Shown: one piece after another, positions 18,587 to 27,162 of the stretch
How the letters are laid out: each line of letters begins with the position of its first letter
Position numbering within the stretch: position 1 is the stretch's first letter
Source of the DNA: MFD04716-140 sp963703125
GTDB taxonomy: Bacteria > Bacteroidota > Bacteroidia > Flavobacteriales > Flavobacteriaceae
Assembly: GCA_963703125.1 (NCBI GenBank)
Contig: OY969790.1
Span: 2,666,001 to 2,730,000, forward strand
Reading direction: 5' to 3'
DNA: 64,000 nt
The notes under the pieces: generated by a model
Seen by the model: the letters and a program-made list of their open reading frames with translations, nothing else
Databases searched by the model: none
Told to the model about the DNA's origin: nothing
Made by a program: the position numbers and the translations under genes

Positions 18587-18616
18587 AAACACCCCGTATT
18601 TAAGGGGTGTTTTTCG
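18587..18616 (+). terminator. Intrinsic terminator after mdh
   Basis: Stem ACACCCC/GGGGTGT with loop GTATTTAA, followed by TTTTT. Confidence 0.85.
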
Positions 18617-18640
18617 TTTTTAGAAATACTGTCAAATATA

Positions 18641-18671
18641 TTGTCAATTCCTAGGGTAAATCATATATTTG
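18641..18671 (+). promoter_or_regulatory. Bacteroidota promoter of secDF
   Basis: TTG at 18641-18643, a 20-base spacer and TATATTTG at 18664-18671 form a near-perfect Bacteroidota sigma-ABfr promoter. The leader to ATG 18712 is about 34 bases. Confidence 0.7.
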
Positions 18672-18711
18672 CACGCTGTTAACAAAAAGCATTCATTAAT
18701 AAACGTAACCA

Positions 18712-21675
18712 ATGCAAAATAAAGGACTTATAAAGCTTTTTGCCCTTCTTTTCGGACTTGTGAGTATCTATCAATTATCTTATACTTTTATAACAAGTAA
18801 GGTCGAAGACGAGGCAAAGGTTTTTGCCGCCAGTCGTATTTCGGAATCCGAGGAAAATTATGTAGCCAATCGGGAAGCACTGGAAGCTAGATACTTAGAT
18901 TCAATAGGAAGCAATTCTATTTGGGGTTATACCAGTTATGATGAGGCTAAGAAAAAAGAGCTGAACAAAGGCCTTGACCTTAAAGGAGGTATAAATGTTA
19001 CCCTTCAAATTTCTGTTAAGGACATTTTGAAAGGACTTGCCAATAATACTAAAAATCCAGTTTTCAATAAAGCTTTGGCCGATGCGGATGTTGCCTCTAA
19101 GAATAGTGATGATACATATATTAATTTGTTCTTCGAAGCTTTTGACAAGATTAAGGGTGATACCAAATTAGCGTCGCCTGATGTTTTTGCGAACAAAGCA
19201 CTCAGCGAGGAAGTAAACTTTCAAATGAGCGATGATGAGGTTAAGCCTATCATCCGTCGTAAAATAGACGAATCTATAGTTTCTGCATTTGAAGTCCTTA
19301 GGGAGCGAATTGACGGTTTCGGGGTTACGCAACCCAATATTCAACGTGAAGGAAGTTCAGGTCGTATTTTAGTTGAATTACCTGGAGCAAGGGATATAGC
19401 GCGCGCCCAAGACCTTCTATCCAGTACGGCCCAGTTGGAATTCTGGGAAACCTACCCACAGAGCAATCCAAGTTTTAGCACATTTATAGTTGCGGCCAAT
19501 GAAAAACTAAAGACCCTGGTTGACACAATTGAGGTGGAACAACCAAAAAAACAAGAATCGGAAATCGATTCTTTGTTGTCCGATGTTGCATCCGATTCAT
19601 TGGAAATGGCAAGTCAGGTCAATCCATTATTTGATTTGTTGCTGCCCGCAAACCCGGGAAGCAATGCGATGTTTAGGGCGGCCATAAAGGATACATCCAA
19701 AGTAGGGGAATATCTGAGAATGCCTGAAATCAGAAAACTTTTGCCAGCGGACATTCAGTTTACCAAGTTTGTTTGGGAGCGTCCTGCGACTCCAGAAACG
19801 GAAGTTGTCGATCTCTACGCTTTAAAATCGAATAGGGAAGGGATTCCCAGAATTAGTGGCGACGTGGTAAGCGATGCGCGCGACGATTTTGACCAGTTCA
19901 ATAAACCGGCCGTATCCATGACCATGAATACGAAAGGCGCCAAAGAGTGGGAAAAATTGACAGGTGATGCCTTTAATAATCAGACCGGTATTGCAATTGT
20001 ACTCGATAATAAGGTGTATACGGCTCCAGGTGTTTCCACCGGACCTATTTCTGGTGGGCGTTCTGAAATTACTGGGAAGTTCACAGTGAATGAGACTAAG
20101 GATATTTCGAACGTACTAAGAGCTGGAAAACTTCCAGCTTCTGCAGAGATTATCGATTCATTTGTGGTGGGGCCATCCTTGGGCCAAGAAGCAATTGATA
20201 GTGGTTTTATGTCCTTTACCATAGCCATGGTTATTGTATTGCTTTGGATGATAGCATACTACGGACGAGCTGGGGTTTTTGCCGATATAGCATTAATTTT
20301 GAACATCCTTTTGATATTCGGTGTTCTTACCAGTTTAAGTGCGGTGTTGACACTTCCGGGAATTGCGGGTATTGTTTTGACGCTTGGTATGTCAGTAGAT
20401 GCAAACGTAATTATCTATGAGCGTATCAAGGAGGAGATGGCGAAGGGCAAGGGTAAAAGACAAGCAGTGGCCGATGGTTTCGATAATGCACTTTCCTCTA
20501 TTTTGGATGCCAACATTACTACAGGCTTAACAGCTTTGATACTATTTATGTTTGGGTCGGGACCTATCAAGGGCTTCGCCACCACTTTATTGATAGGTAT
20601 CCTCACATCTTTATTTACTGCAATATTTGTTACAAGATTGTTGATAGATTGGTACTTGAGCGCAAAAGAGAGAAGATTGGATTTCAGTACATCTTTAACC
20701 AAAAACCTATTTAAGGGAAGCAATTTCGATTTCTTGTCGAAGCGTAAGATTGCATACGTTGCCTCGTCAATTTTGTTGCTTATCGGCCTGTATTCCCTTT
20801 TCTTTGGGGCAGGGTTACAACAAGGGGTTGATTTTGTAGGAGGAAGAAATTACCAAGTACGTTTTGTTGATCCGGTAAACCCTTCAGAGATTACAGGGGA
20901 TCTTACAAAAGCTTTTGGAAGCGCAAGTGCCAAAACATTGGGGGATGCCAACCAAATTATGGTAACTACGAACTATAAAGTAGATGCAGAAGGCGTAGAG
21001 GTAGACGAGGAGATTATGCATACGCTCTATACTACATTGCAAAAGTATTTACCGGACGGAACTAGTTACGAGGATTTTGTTCCAGGAGGAACAAACGATG
21101 AAGTGGGCGTAATGAAATATCGCAAGGTTGGTCCTACCATTGCAGATGATATCAAGAAAAATGCCTTCTTGGCCATTATTGGCTCATTGGCCGTGGTATT
21201 CCTTTATATTCTATTGCGTTTCCGTAAATGGCAGTTTTCCTTAGGTGCGGTGGTAGCAGTATTCCATGACGTACTTGTGGTATTGGGTGTGTTTTCCCTA
21301 TTCGGAAAAATAATGCCATTCAACATGGAAATTGACCAAGCATTTGTCGCGGCAATCCTCACGGTCATAGGTTATTCTTTGAATGATACTGTAATCGTAT
21401 TTGATCGTATTCGAGAGATTATTGCCGAAAAGGGTTGGAAATCAGGCGAAAATACAAATGTTGCCCTGAACAGTACATTGGGTAGAACCTTGAATACATC
21501 GCTTACCACCTTGGTTGTTTTGATTGCGATTTTTATTTTTGGCGGAGAATCATTAAGAGGGTTTATGTTCGCTATGATCGTTGGTATTGTGGTAGGTACT
21601 TACTCATCATTGTTTATAGCAACACCCGTTATGTTCGATTTCTTGAAAAAGGAGGTTAAAGAAGGAAAAGAGTAA
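18712..21675 (+). CDS. secDF: Fused protein translocase subunit SecDF
   Basis: This 987-residue inner-membrane protein uses proton-motive force to pull exported proteins through SecYEG. SecD and SecF are fused, as usual in Bacteroidota. The SecD half (residues 1 to about 650) has KGLDLKGGINVTLQI, then the periplasmic P1 domain (VLRERIDGFGVTQPNIQREG) and the TM block with LTLGMSVDANVIIYERIKEE. The SecF half starts near 680 with QQGVDFVGGRNYQVRF and ends with TVIGYSLNDTVIVFDRIREI. An Asp/Glu-rich linker lies at about 262-300. It has its own promoter and a terminator, so it is a single-gene unit. Confidence 0.97.
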   Translation: MQNKGLIKLFALLFGLVSIYQLSYTFITSKVEDEAKVFAASRISESEENYVANREALEARYLDSIGSNSIWGYTSYDEAKKKELNKGLDLKGGINVTLQISVKDILKGLANNTKNPVFNKALADADVASKNSDDTYINLFFEAFDKIKGDTKLASPDVFANKALSEEVNFQMSDDEVKPIIRRKIDESIVSAFEVLRERIDGFGVTQPNIQREGSSGRILVELPGARDIARAQDLLSSTAQLEFWETYPQSNPSFSTFIVAANEKLKTLVDTIEVEQPKKQESEIDSLLSDVASDSLEMASQVNPLFDLLLPANPGSNAMFRAAIKDTSKVGEYLRMPEIRKLLPADIQFTKFVWERPATPETEVVDLYALKSNREGIPRISGDVVSDARDDFDQFNKPAVSMTMNTKGAKEWEKLTGDAFNNQTGIAIVLDNKVYTAPGVSTGPISGGRSEITGKFTVNETKDISNVLRAGKLPASAEIIDSFVVGPSLGQEAIDSGFMSFTIAMVIVLLWMIAYYGRAGVFADIALILNILLIFGVLTSLSAVLTLPGIAGIVLTLGMSVDANVIIYERIKEEMAKGKGKRQAVADGFDNALSSILDANITTGLTALILFMFGSGPIKGFATTLLIGILTSLFTAIFVTRLLIDWYLSAKERRLDFSTSLTKNLFKGSNFDFLSKRKIAYVASSILLLIGLYSLFFGAGLQQGVDFVGGRNYQVRFVDPVNPSEITGDLTKAFGSASAKTLGDANQIMVTTNYKVDAEGVEVDEEIMHTLYTTLQKYLPDGTSYEDFVPGGTNDEVGVMKYRKVGPTIADDIKKNAFLAIIGSLAVVFLYILLRFRKWQFSLGAVVAVFHDVLVVLGVFSLFGKIMPFNMEIDQAFVAAILTVIGYSLNDTVIVFDRIREIIAEKGWKSGENTNVALNSTLGRTLNTSLTTLVVLIAIFIFGGESLRGFMFAMIVGIVVGTYSSLFIATPVMFDFLKKEVKEGKE

Positions 21676-21691
21676 AGAATACCCATAAAGT

Positions 21692-21728
21692 AAAAAGAAG
21701 GGCCGTCTCACAACGGCTCTTTTTATTT
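21692..21728. terminator. Bidirectional terminator between secDF and the ABC ATPase gene
   Basis: Stem AGGGCCGT/ACGGCTCT (one wobble) with loop CTCACA. It is flanked by an A-run on the left and a T-run on the right, and serves both convergent genes. Confidence 0.8.
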
Positions 21729-22949
21729 TATGGTACCCGTAGAGCCTTCTTCTCCTGAATGAAGTTCAAATATAAAATCAGGGTTAAGACCTGGTTCTTT
21801 GCGGTGCGAAACAAAAATTATGGCAGTTTCACTTTCTGCTGCTATTTTGTTTACCAAAGTTACCAAAAGCTTTGCGGAGTGGTCGTCCAATCCTGCGGTC
21901 GGCTCATCCAAAATGAGAAGTAAGGGCTGCTTCACCATAGCCCTGGTCGTCATTACAAGTCTTTGTTGACCTATACTTAGGTCATGAAAAAGAGTTTCTT
22001 TTATTGCCAACATGCCAATGACCATGAGCCATTCGTGGGCTATTCCCAATTGAACTTGCGAAGGCTTTACATATAGGCCTATTGAATCATTGAGTCCAGA
22101 AATAATCATGTTTTCCACCGTATGGTAACCGGTGAATTTGTCCGTCATTGCGGGCGTATAGTATCCAATCCTTTTTTTAATGTCCCAGATGCTTTCCCCA
22201 GAACCTTTCTTTTGGCCGAAAATAAAAAGCTCTTGTCCATACCCTTTGGGATTTTCACCCGTAATCATTGAGAGCAAGGTAGTTTTTCCACTTCCATTTT
22301 TCCCTATAAGCTGCCAGAATTCCCCTTTTTTGATGGTCCAGTTTATTCTTTTTAGGATGGCTTTGGTCCCATAGCTCACGTTCACATCCTTAAGTTGAAC
22401 AAGAACCTCCTGATACTCAAATTTATATATTGGTGCGGGTATGCCTAATCTATAAGAAAGAGGTTTGTTTAGCTGAAAATTGGAATCTTTGAGAATAACA
22501 AGTTCCTTCTCTTTCAAATAAGCGAAGTTTGGAATGAACGGCAGTAAATCGATTTTTCGACTAACTATCTGAAAAACTACCTTGGAGTGGGAAATTTCCA
22601 GAAGTGTTTTCTTTAATTGATCTTGGGATTCGATGTCCAGATTATCAAATGGATTATCAAGAATTATAAATTCAGGATTCTTATCAAGCAAATAATTTAA
22701 CAATGTCTTTTTTTGTTCGCCGCTAGACATTGAGCGAAGACTTTGGCCAATATTTTTAGTGAGGATTTTTGAATCATGACGATCTTCCTCGTCCATAAAT
22801 TCATCCAGGGCCAATTTGGAGAAAAGAGCACCATTTGATCCTAAAGTGATATTGGTAATTCCAAAAGTTTTACCATTTAACAGTCCATTGACAAAGTGGC
22901 TCTTTTGGGAAGTGTTGTCAATAAAAATTGCCCAATGATTTCTGTTCAT
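21723..22949 (-). CDS. ModF-like double ABC ATPase with degenerate first domain
   Basis: A 408-residue cytoplasmic protein with two ABC nucleotide-binding domains and no membrane segment, the layout of E. coli ModF. Domain 2 is intact: Walker A GKNGSGKTT (216-224), signature LSIGQQR (324-330), Walker B LLLILDEP (343-350) and a switch His in VSHR. Domain 1 is short at the N-terminus and its P-loop is ruined: IDNTSQKSHF aligns with the P-loop but keeps only Lys16-Ser17. It retains signature SSGEQ (75-79) and Walker B FIILDN (94-99) with Asn for the catalytic Glu. It starts 30 bases after the DUF3570 stop, so it may be the last gene of that operon. The substrate or regulatory role is unknown. 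Confidence 0.8.
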   Translation of the reverse strand: MNRNHWAIFIDNTSQKSHFVNGLLNGKTFGITNITLGSNGALFSKLALDEFMDEEDRHDSKILTKNIGQSLRSMSSGEQKKTLLNYLLDKNPEFIILDNPFDNLDIESQDQLKKTLLEISHSKVVFQIVSRKIDLLPFIPNFAYLKEKELVILKDSNFQLNKPLSYRLGIPAPIYKFEYQEVLVQLKDVNVSYGTKAILKRINWTIKKGEFWQLIGKNGSGKTTLLSMITGENPKGYGQELFIFGQKKGSGESIWDIKKRIGYYTPAMTDKFTGYHTVENMIISGLNDSIGLYVKPSQVQLGIAHEWLMVIGMLAIKETLFHDLSIGQQRLVMTTRAMVKQPLLLILDEPTAGLDDHSAKLLVTLVNKIAAESETAIIFVSHRKEPGLNPDFIFELHSGEEGSTGTIK

Positions 22950-22979
22950 TTTGTTAAGGGATGATTTTGTTGGAATAAT

Positions 22980-24302
22980 TTAATCCATAATAAATTTTAT
23001 TCCAAGCGAAACGATACCAGAACTAAGGCCTGTATCCCTTTTATAATAATTATACTTTAAATCAATATTTTTCATGCCGAATTTTGAAATATGAAAACTC
23101 GAAAAAATATCTGTATAGGTAACCCCTAGACCAAATTGGTCGGCCTTATATTTTGATAGGTCATAATCAGAAGTATAAAAAATTTCAGAGGAAAGATGTT
23201 CCTCGTAGGGAGCGAAATAGTCCGCACTTGATTGATTGTAGAATCTGTAGGAAGGATATAATGTGAACTTGTCGCTAATTTTGACGGGAATTTCAAAACT
23301 CGCCGTGTGGGATTTAATGCCCCAATCATCAAAATAATAACGATAATAGGTTCTAAGGACAAAAGTTTCATTAAGAAAAAAATGCAAACGGCCTCCCAAA
23401 GCTGTCTTAAAGCGGGTCTTCGGCAATTGCTCTATTGCATCTGCCAAGTGAAAATTTTCAATAAAGGAATCCTCTTTATCAGCGAAGTATACTCTTTGGA
23501 ACGGGGTAGAGAGCAATCCATCTTGTTTGATAAAATCTAGCACCAAAGTACCTTGGATGTATTTGGATAGGATTTGTGAAAGACTTAGTCCCAACGAGTA
23601 TGAATTACGCCCTTTGCGGTTGAATTCATTGAAGGTAGGGCTGTAATCAGCATTTCCGATAATATTGTTCACTGAAAAAAATGGATCGTTTAGTCCATCC
23701 CCATTGATGCCAAAAGGTCTCAGCTCAAATGGATAAATAGCATTCCAACTATCAAAATAAACATTCCCAGAGAGCCCTATCTCCGTGTTTTTTTGATTGA
23801 ATAATTTTGAATAACTACCGCCAATCCCTATAGAAAAATAGTCATATTCAGAAGCCACGGAAGCTTTTGCCGACCATAGATCATTTCTGTTTTCAGAACT
23901 ATGATTGTAACCAATGACGAAGTTGGCCCACACGTCAGACTGGGATGCACCCGAACTTGCAACAAAAGCGTCCGCAGGTCGGGAACCATCAAAAGGATTG
24001 ACATTACTTGAGGAAGCGGATGTATATGCCGATACCCCACCGTCAATGGTCAAGATGTCATCGTCATTTAAAGGAATGGAAATAACCAATGCTCCTGTTG
24101 CGTCTGTAAGATTTTCATCGCCAATACCACCACTGACAGCCGCATTATTGCCATCTTGTGAATAATAACTGCTTAGTAAATCAATTTCAGCGCTTTCCAA
24201 GACCCTTTTTTTATAAGCCTGCGCAGAATTGGTATCCTGTGCTAGCCCGTGTTGGGCAACTAGAAAAGTAACGAATGTGGCAATTTTGAATGTAAGGGAC
24301 AT
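22980..24302 (-). CDS. DUF3570 family outer-membrane barrel protein
   Basis: A 440-residue protein from the ATG complementary to 24300-24302, giving signal peptide MSLTFKIATFVTFLVAQHGLAQ; an upstream start at 24362 would place 20 non-signal residues in front and overlap DUF4266. The N-terminal region YKKRVLESAEIDLLSSYYSQDG and the following beta-strands are the DUF3570 pattern; the second half is a transmembrane barrel (LRTYYRYYFDDWGI, LYPSYRFYNQSSADYF). Residues 117-120 are SGAS and 69-72 TGAL. The usual ApbE acceptor motif is D-x-x-[ST]-G-A-[ST], so SGAS is a partial match without the Asp. It is preceded by DUF4266, ApbE and a thioredoxin on the same strand. Function unknown; probably outer membrane. 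Confidence 0.85.
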   Translation of the reverse strand: MSLTFKIATFVTFLVAQHGLAQDTNSAQAYKKRVLESAEIDLLSSYYSQDGNNAAVSGGIGDENLTDATGALVISIPLNDDDILTIDGGVSAYTSASSSNVNPFDGSRPADAFVASSGASQSDVWANFVIGYNHSSENRNDLWSAKASVASEYDYFSIGIGGSYSKLFNQKNTEIGLSGNVYFDSWNAIYPFELRPFGINGDGLNDPFFSVNNIIGNADYSPTFNEFNRKGRNSYSLGLSLSQILSKYIQGTLVLDFIKQDGLLSTPFQRVYFADKEDSFIENFHLADAIEQLPKTRFKTALGGRLHFFLNETFVLRTYYRYYFDDWGIKSHTASFEIPVKISDKFTLYPSYRFYNQSSADYFAPYEEHLSSEIFYTSDYDLSKYKADQFGLGVTYTDIFSSFHISKFGMKNIDLKYNYYKRDTGLSSGIVSLGIKFIMD

Positions 24303-24339
24303 TAGATCAAAGTCATTAATTTCAATATTCGGTGTTTTA

Positions 24340-24552
24340 TTAGTTACAACCACAACCTCCACCGGTTTTTCCTCCGTTCACCCCAACTGCGGCTTCCCTA
24401 TACGAATGAAAGGTTGTAATAAACCTATCAGACTTTTTGTCGGCCAATTCCATGTCCGGGTCATTGAGGTTTACTTTTTCATATTCCTTTACGGCCACAC
24501 AGCTGGTACTGAAAACAAGACAACAAATACCTAACAAGATCCTTTTGGTCAT
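24340..24552 (-). CDS. DUF4266 small Cys-rich lipoprotein
   Basis: A 70-residue lipoprotein: signal MTKRILLGICCLVFSTSC with Cys18 as lipidation site, a short charged middle (KVNLNDPDMELADKK) and a Gly/Cys tail GKTGGGCGCN. The tail places two Cys two residues apart at the very C-terminus, suited to metal binding or thiol exchange. The start overlaps the ApbE stop by 4 bases, indicating translational coupling. The partner genes (thioredoxin, ApbE, DUF3570) imply a role in an envelope redox module, but no activity is known to me. Confidence 0.85.
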   Translation of the reverse strand: MTKRILLGICCLVFSTSCVAVKEYEKVNLNDPDMELADKKSDRFITTFHSYREAAVGVNGGKTGGGCGCN

Positions 24553-25529
24553 ATTTTTTTAATTTCAATATTGTCCGATGTAAAGATATTACCTTGGTCG
24601 TCAATAATAACGCATTCTATCTTTGGAAGTTGGTTGATTCTATTTAATCCCACTTCTTTTCCCATGACAAAAACCGATGTTGCCAAGGCATCCGCCAATT
24701 CAGCTTTTGGTGCAAATACGGTAACACTTGCCAAACCCCTTGAAGGAACCCCTGTTCTGGGATCAATAATGTGGGAATACCTTTTCCCGTTAAAAGTAAC
24801 ATACTTTTCATAATTCCCCGAAGTTACTACGGCTCCTTCTTTAATTGGTAATAGTGCATAGGCTTTGGTTTTATCAATAGGATTTGTTATTGCAACTTTC
24901 CAATCACTTCCGTTCACCTGTTTGCCCCAGGTATTCATATCTCCCGAGGCATTGATAATCCCTGCAACCACGCCTTTTTTCTCAAGCATGGCCTTGGCCA
25001 TATCAGCTGCATATCCCTTGCCAATGGCCCCAAAACCTATTTTCATTCCCTTAAGTCTAAGAAATACCGTGCTACTGGTTTTGTCCAAAAGTATATTGAT
25101 ATAGCCAACCTTGGAGACAGATTCTTTTATATCTGCATCGGTGGGCATTTTTGTCATAGACCCATCAAATTTCCAGATTTTATCCATAGAGGCATAGGTT
25201 ATATCGAAAGCCCCATCGGTTAATTTTGATATGCCAATAGCCCTTTCGATGAGATTAAAAAGTTCGGCATCGACTTTTATGGGTTTTATTCCGGAATTTC
25301 TATTGATAGCCGCTGTTTGGGAGTTTTCATCCCAAGAAGAAATTAGTCGTTCAATCCTAGCTATTTCCTCAACGGCAAGGTCAATATATTTTTCGGCTTC
25401 GATTGAATCCTTGGCAACAACGGTTATATCAAATCTGCTCCCCATTAATTTTAATGCGCGGGCATGGGTAATTTGAGCGTATGTGAATAGGCCTAAAAGG
25501 AGTAGGACAGAAGATAATATTTTCTTCAA
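24549..25529 (-). CDS. apbE: FAD:protein FMN transferase (ApbE)
   Basis: The 326-residue enzyme attaches FMN through a phosphoester bond to Thr/Ser of exported target proteins. The signal peptide is MKKILSSVLLLLGLFTYAQ. ApbE blocks are present: ALKLMGSRFDITV, RLISSWDENSQTAAINRNSG, FDITYASMDKIWKF, IGFGAIGKGYAADMAKAML, GIINASGDMNTWG, HIIDPRTGVPSRGLASVTV and ELADALATSVFVMG. The Asp/Thr residues of the last two blocks bind Mg2+. It lies 2 bases after the thioredoxin stop and overlaps DUF4266 by 4 bases, so it is firmly inside one operon. No Rnf, Nqr or NosR target is in the window, so its acceptor is probably encoded here or elsewhere in the genome. Confidence 0.95.
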   Translation of the reverse strand: MKKILSSVLLLLGLFTYAQITHARALKLMGSRFDITVVAKDSIEAEKYIDLAVEEIARIERLISSWDENSQTAAINRNSGIKPIKVDAELFNLIERAIGISKLTDGAFDITYASMDKIWKFDGSMTKMPTDADIKESVSKVGYINILLDKTSSTVFLRLKGMKIGFGAIGKGYAADMAKAMLEKKGVVAGIINASGDMNTWGKQVNGSDWKVAITNPIDKTKAYALLPIKEGAVVTSGNYEKYVTFNGKRYSHIIDPRTGVPSRGLASVTVFAPKAELADALATSVFVMGKEVGLNRINQLPKIECVIIDDQGNIFTSDNIEIKKI

Positions 25530-25531
25530 AA

Positions 25532-25972
25532 CTAGGATTTGAATGATTCCAAGTGCTTGATATATTCGGAAGCACTCATTTTCTTATAGCTCGTTTGTCC
25601 CAATACCTTGCCAGAACTATTTAAAATGACCACCAATGGAAATATTCCTTGTTGATTGTACAATTCCGCAAGTTTTTTATTTGCCTTACTTTGTTCTTCG
25701 GGCAATTGATTTTTTTTCTTTCTTGGAAAATCCGCCTTCAACATCACATAGTGACTTCTCGCATATTTTTTGAACTCCTCCGTACTCCAGACCTCTTTAT
25801 CCAATTTGATGCACGGTGCGCACCAATCAGAACCTTGAAACACTAAGATAAGGGTCTTCTTTTCATTTAAAGCAAGTTCTTTCGATTTTGCAAGATTCGT
25901 TTGCCAATCTTGTGCCGCCAACATGGTAGAGAAAAGGGTGGTCGCAAAAAAAGAAAATATCAAATTTCTCAT
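25532..25972 (-). CDS. Exported thioredoxin-family protein
   Basis: The protein has 146 residues with signal peptide MRNLIFSFFATTLFSTMLAAQ. The thioredoxin fold has active site WCAPC (in FQGSDWCAPCIKLDKEVW), a conserved cis-Pro in FPLVVILN, and the C-terminal helix. The SDWCxPC and KKMSASEYIKHL features resemble the DsbD-gamma or thioredoxin_7 type. It is the first gene of the leftward operon with apbE, DUF4266 and DUF3570. It probably keeps Cys of the DUF4266 lipoprotein or another envelope target reduced; that is inference. Confidence 0.88.
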   Translation of the reverse strand: MRNLIFSFFATTLFSTMLAAQDWQTNLAKSKELALNEKKTLILVFQGSDWCAPCIKLDKEVWSTEEFKKYARSHYVMLKADFPRKKKNQLPEEQSKANKKLAELYNQQGIFPLVVILNSSGKVLGQTSYKKMSASEYIKHLESFKS

Positions 25973-26081
25973 ATTCTATTTGGGTTATACTTGGTAAAAG
26001 GTGTCTATTCAATTATCACTCCAAAATGAAAACTGATTTATTAAAAAAATGGTATCAAAGAGGAAGGCTAATTTCATAATT

Positions 26082-26636
26082 TTAACATTCAATACTGAAA
26101 ATATGAACTGGATTACCTCTGTAGTTAGTTGAGTAGCTTAGTTTCATTCCAATTTTCCGGGCCACTTTTTGCGATGGGACATTGTCTACATGGATGATTG
26201 AGATCAAAGTTCTTGCCAGCTTATTTTCCATTGCATACTGCTTACATTTTTGGGCAGCTTCAAAAGCAAATCCCTGTTTCCAAAATTTTGGTAAAACCGA
26301 ATATCCGATTTCTAAATGCTGCAACCCGTCTACCTCCTGAATTAATAGGCCGCACATTCCAACTAGTTCTGAGTTTTTTTTGTTGATAAGTGCATTCATA
26401 CCGCCCAGTCCTTTTTCATAACGTTCAAAAGCCCTTTGAAAATGTTGGATGCAAGCAATTTCAGGATCAGCTGGTAAACCATCCCAGAATTGTGTGCTCC
26501 TTGGGTCCTTGTAAAAGGGAAGCCAATCTTCAAAATCAGTAATTAAAAGTTTTCTAAAAATGAGCCGCTCCGTTTCCTCGCCTTCCAATAGAAAGTTGAG
26601 ATTGGTTTTATTGCCTTGTAAATTCAATGGTATCAC
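26082..26636 (-). CDS. GNAT-family N-acetyltransferase (RimJ/RimL-like)
   Basis: The product has 184 residues in the RimL-like GNAT fold: ETERLIFRKL (motif opening), LVGMCGLLIQEVDGLQHLEIGYSVLPKFWKQGFAFEA (strand 4 plus the acetyl-CoA loop, degenerate QGFAFEA for QxxGxG/A) and SIIHVDNVPSQKVARKIGMKL (the NxxSxxVxxKxGF-type end). The substrate cannot be read from sequence. The first possible start is GTG at 26636, overlapping the DUF192 gene by 29 bases; there is no in-frame ATG before the conserved region, so a later TTG is possible. It is co-directional with DUF192 and probably in one operon. Confidence 0.85.
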   Translation of the reverse strand: MIPLNLQGNKTNLNFLLEGEETERLIFRKLLITDFEDWLPFYKDPRSTQFWDGLPADPEIACIQHFQRAFERYEKGLGGMNALINKKNSELVGMCGLLIQEVDGLQHLEIGYSVLPKFWKQGFAFEAAQKCKQYAMENKLARTLISIIHVDNVPSQKVARKIGMKLSYSTNYRGNPVHIFSIEC

Positions 26637-27099
26637 CTTTCTCTAAATTCCATTTATCGCTTAATCCTGCATTTATCTCAAGAACATATTGCACGGGAAC
26701 TTCGGAAAATACACTGCTTTCATCCAATGGTTTGGTATTTTTTCGGATGGTGGCAATTCTTTTGTCCACATCAATAAAAATAATATCCAAGGAAAATTCT
26801 GTATTCTTCATGTAGAAGCTATGCATGCGAACATCGGGAAAAATAAATAGCATTCCCTCATGATCGCCCATCCCTTTGCGGTACATGAGTCCGGTTTCGG
26901 TTTCGTAGTCACTCTCCGCGATTTCAATATTTATCTTAGTAAGCAAGGAATCCGATTTTTGTTTTAGAATTGAAAGTTCACCCTCCTTTTTAAATTCAAT
27001 GGACGCAATTTTAAGAACTTTTTGAGGCTGATCTTTACATGATCCGCTCCATAGAAGGACTGCTGCAGTGACAAAGTAATAAATGAACCTAACTTTCAT
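26608..27099 (-). CDS. DUF192 family lipoprotein
   Basis: A 163-residue protein with lipoprotein signal (lipobox GSC, Cys21). The DUF192 domain covers residues 60-163: TETGLMYRKGMGDHEGMLFIFPD, HSFYMKNTEFSLDIIFID, IRKNTKPLDESS and YVLEINAGLSDKWNLEKGDTIEF. Exported DUF192 proteins are common and structurally known but lack an assigned activity. The gene lies just after the heptamer repeat that follows lgt and overlaps the GNAT gene at its 3' end. Confidence 0.9.
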   Translation of the reverse strand: MKVRFIYYFVTAAVLLWSGSCKDQPQKVLKIASIEFKKEGELSILKQKSDSLLTKINIEIAESDYETETGLMYRKGMGDHEGMLFIFPDVRMHSFYMKNTEFSLDIIFIDVDKRIATIRKNTKPLDESSVFSEVPVQYVLEINAGLSDKWNLEKGDTIEFTRQ

Positions 27100-27113
27100 T
27101 AAAATCCTAATTT

Positions 27114-27162
27114 TCCTAACTCCTAACTCCTAACTCCTAACTCCTAACTCCTAACCCCTAAC
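27114..27162. repeat. Heptanucleotide tandem repeat (TCCTAAC)x7
   Basis: Seven consecutive 7-base units, six identical and one variant (CCCTAAC at 27156-27162). The lgt stop codon (27151-27153) lies inside the array. Because 7 is not a multiple of 3, the repeat carries a stop in every frame, so length changes would barely alter the Lgt tail. Confidence 0.95.

Noticed and set aside
27114..27162. Heptamer array considered as CRISPR-like or telomere-like
   Set aside because: Units are contiguous with no spacers and far too short; no cas genes are present and the molecule is clearly chromosomal.
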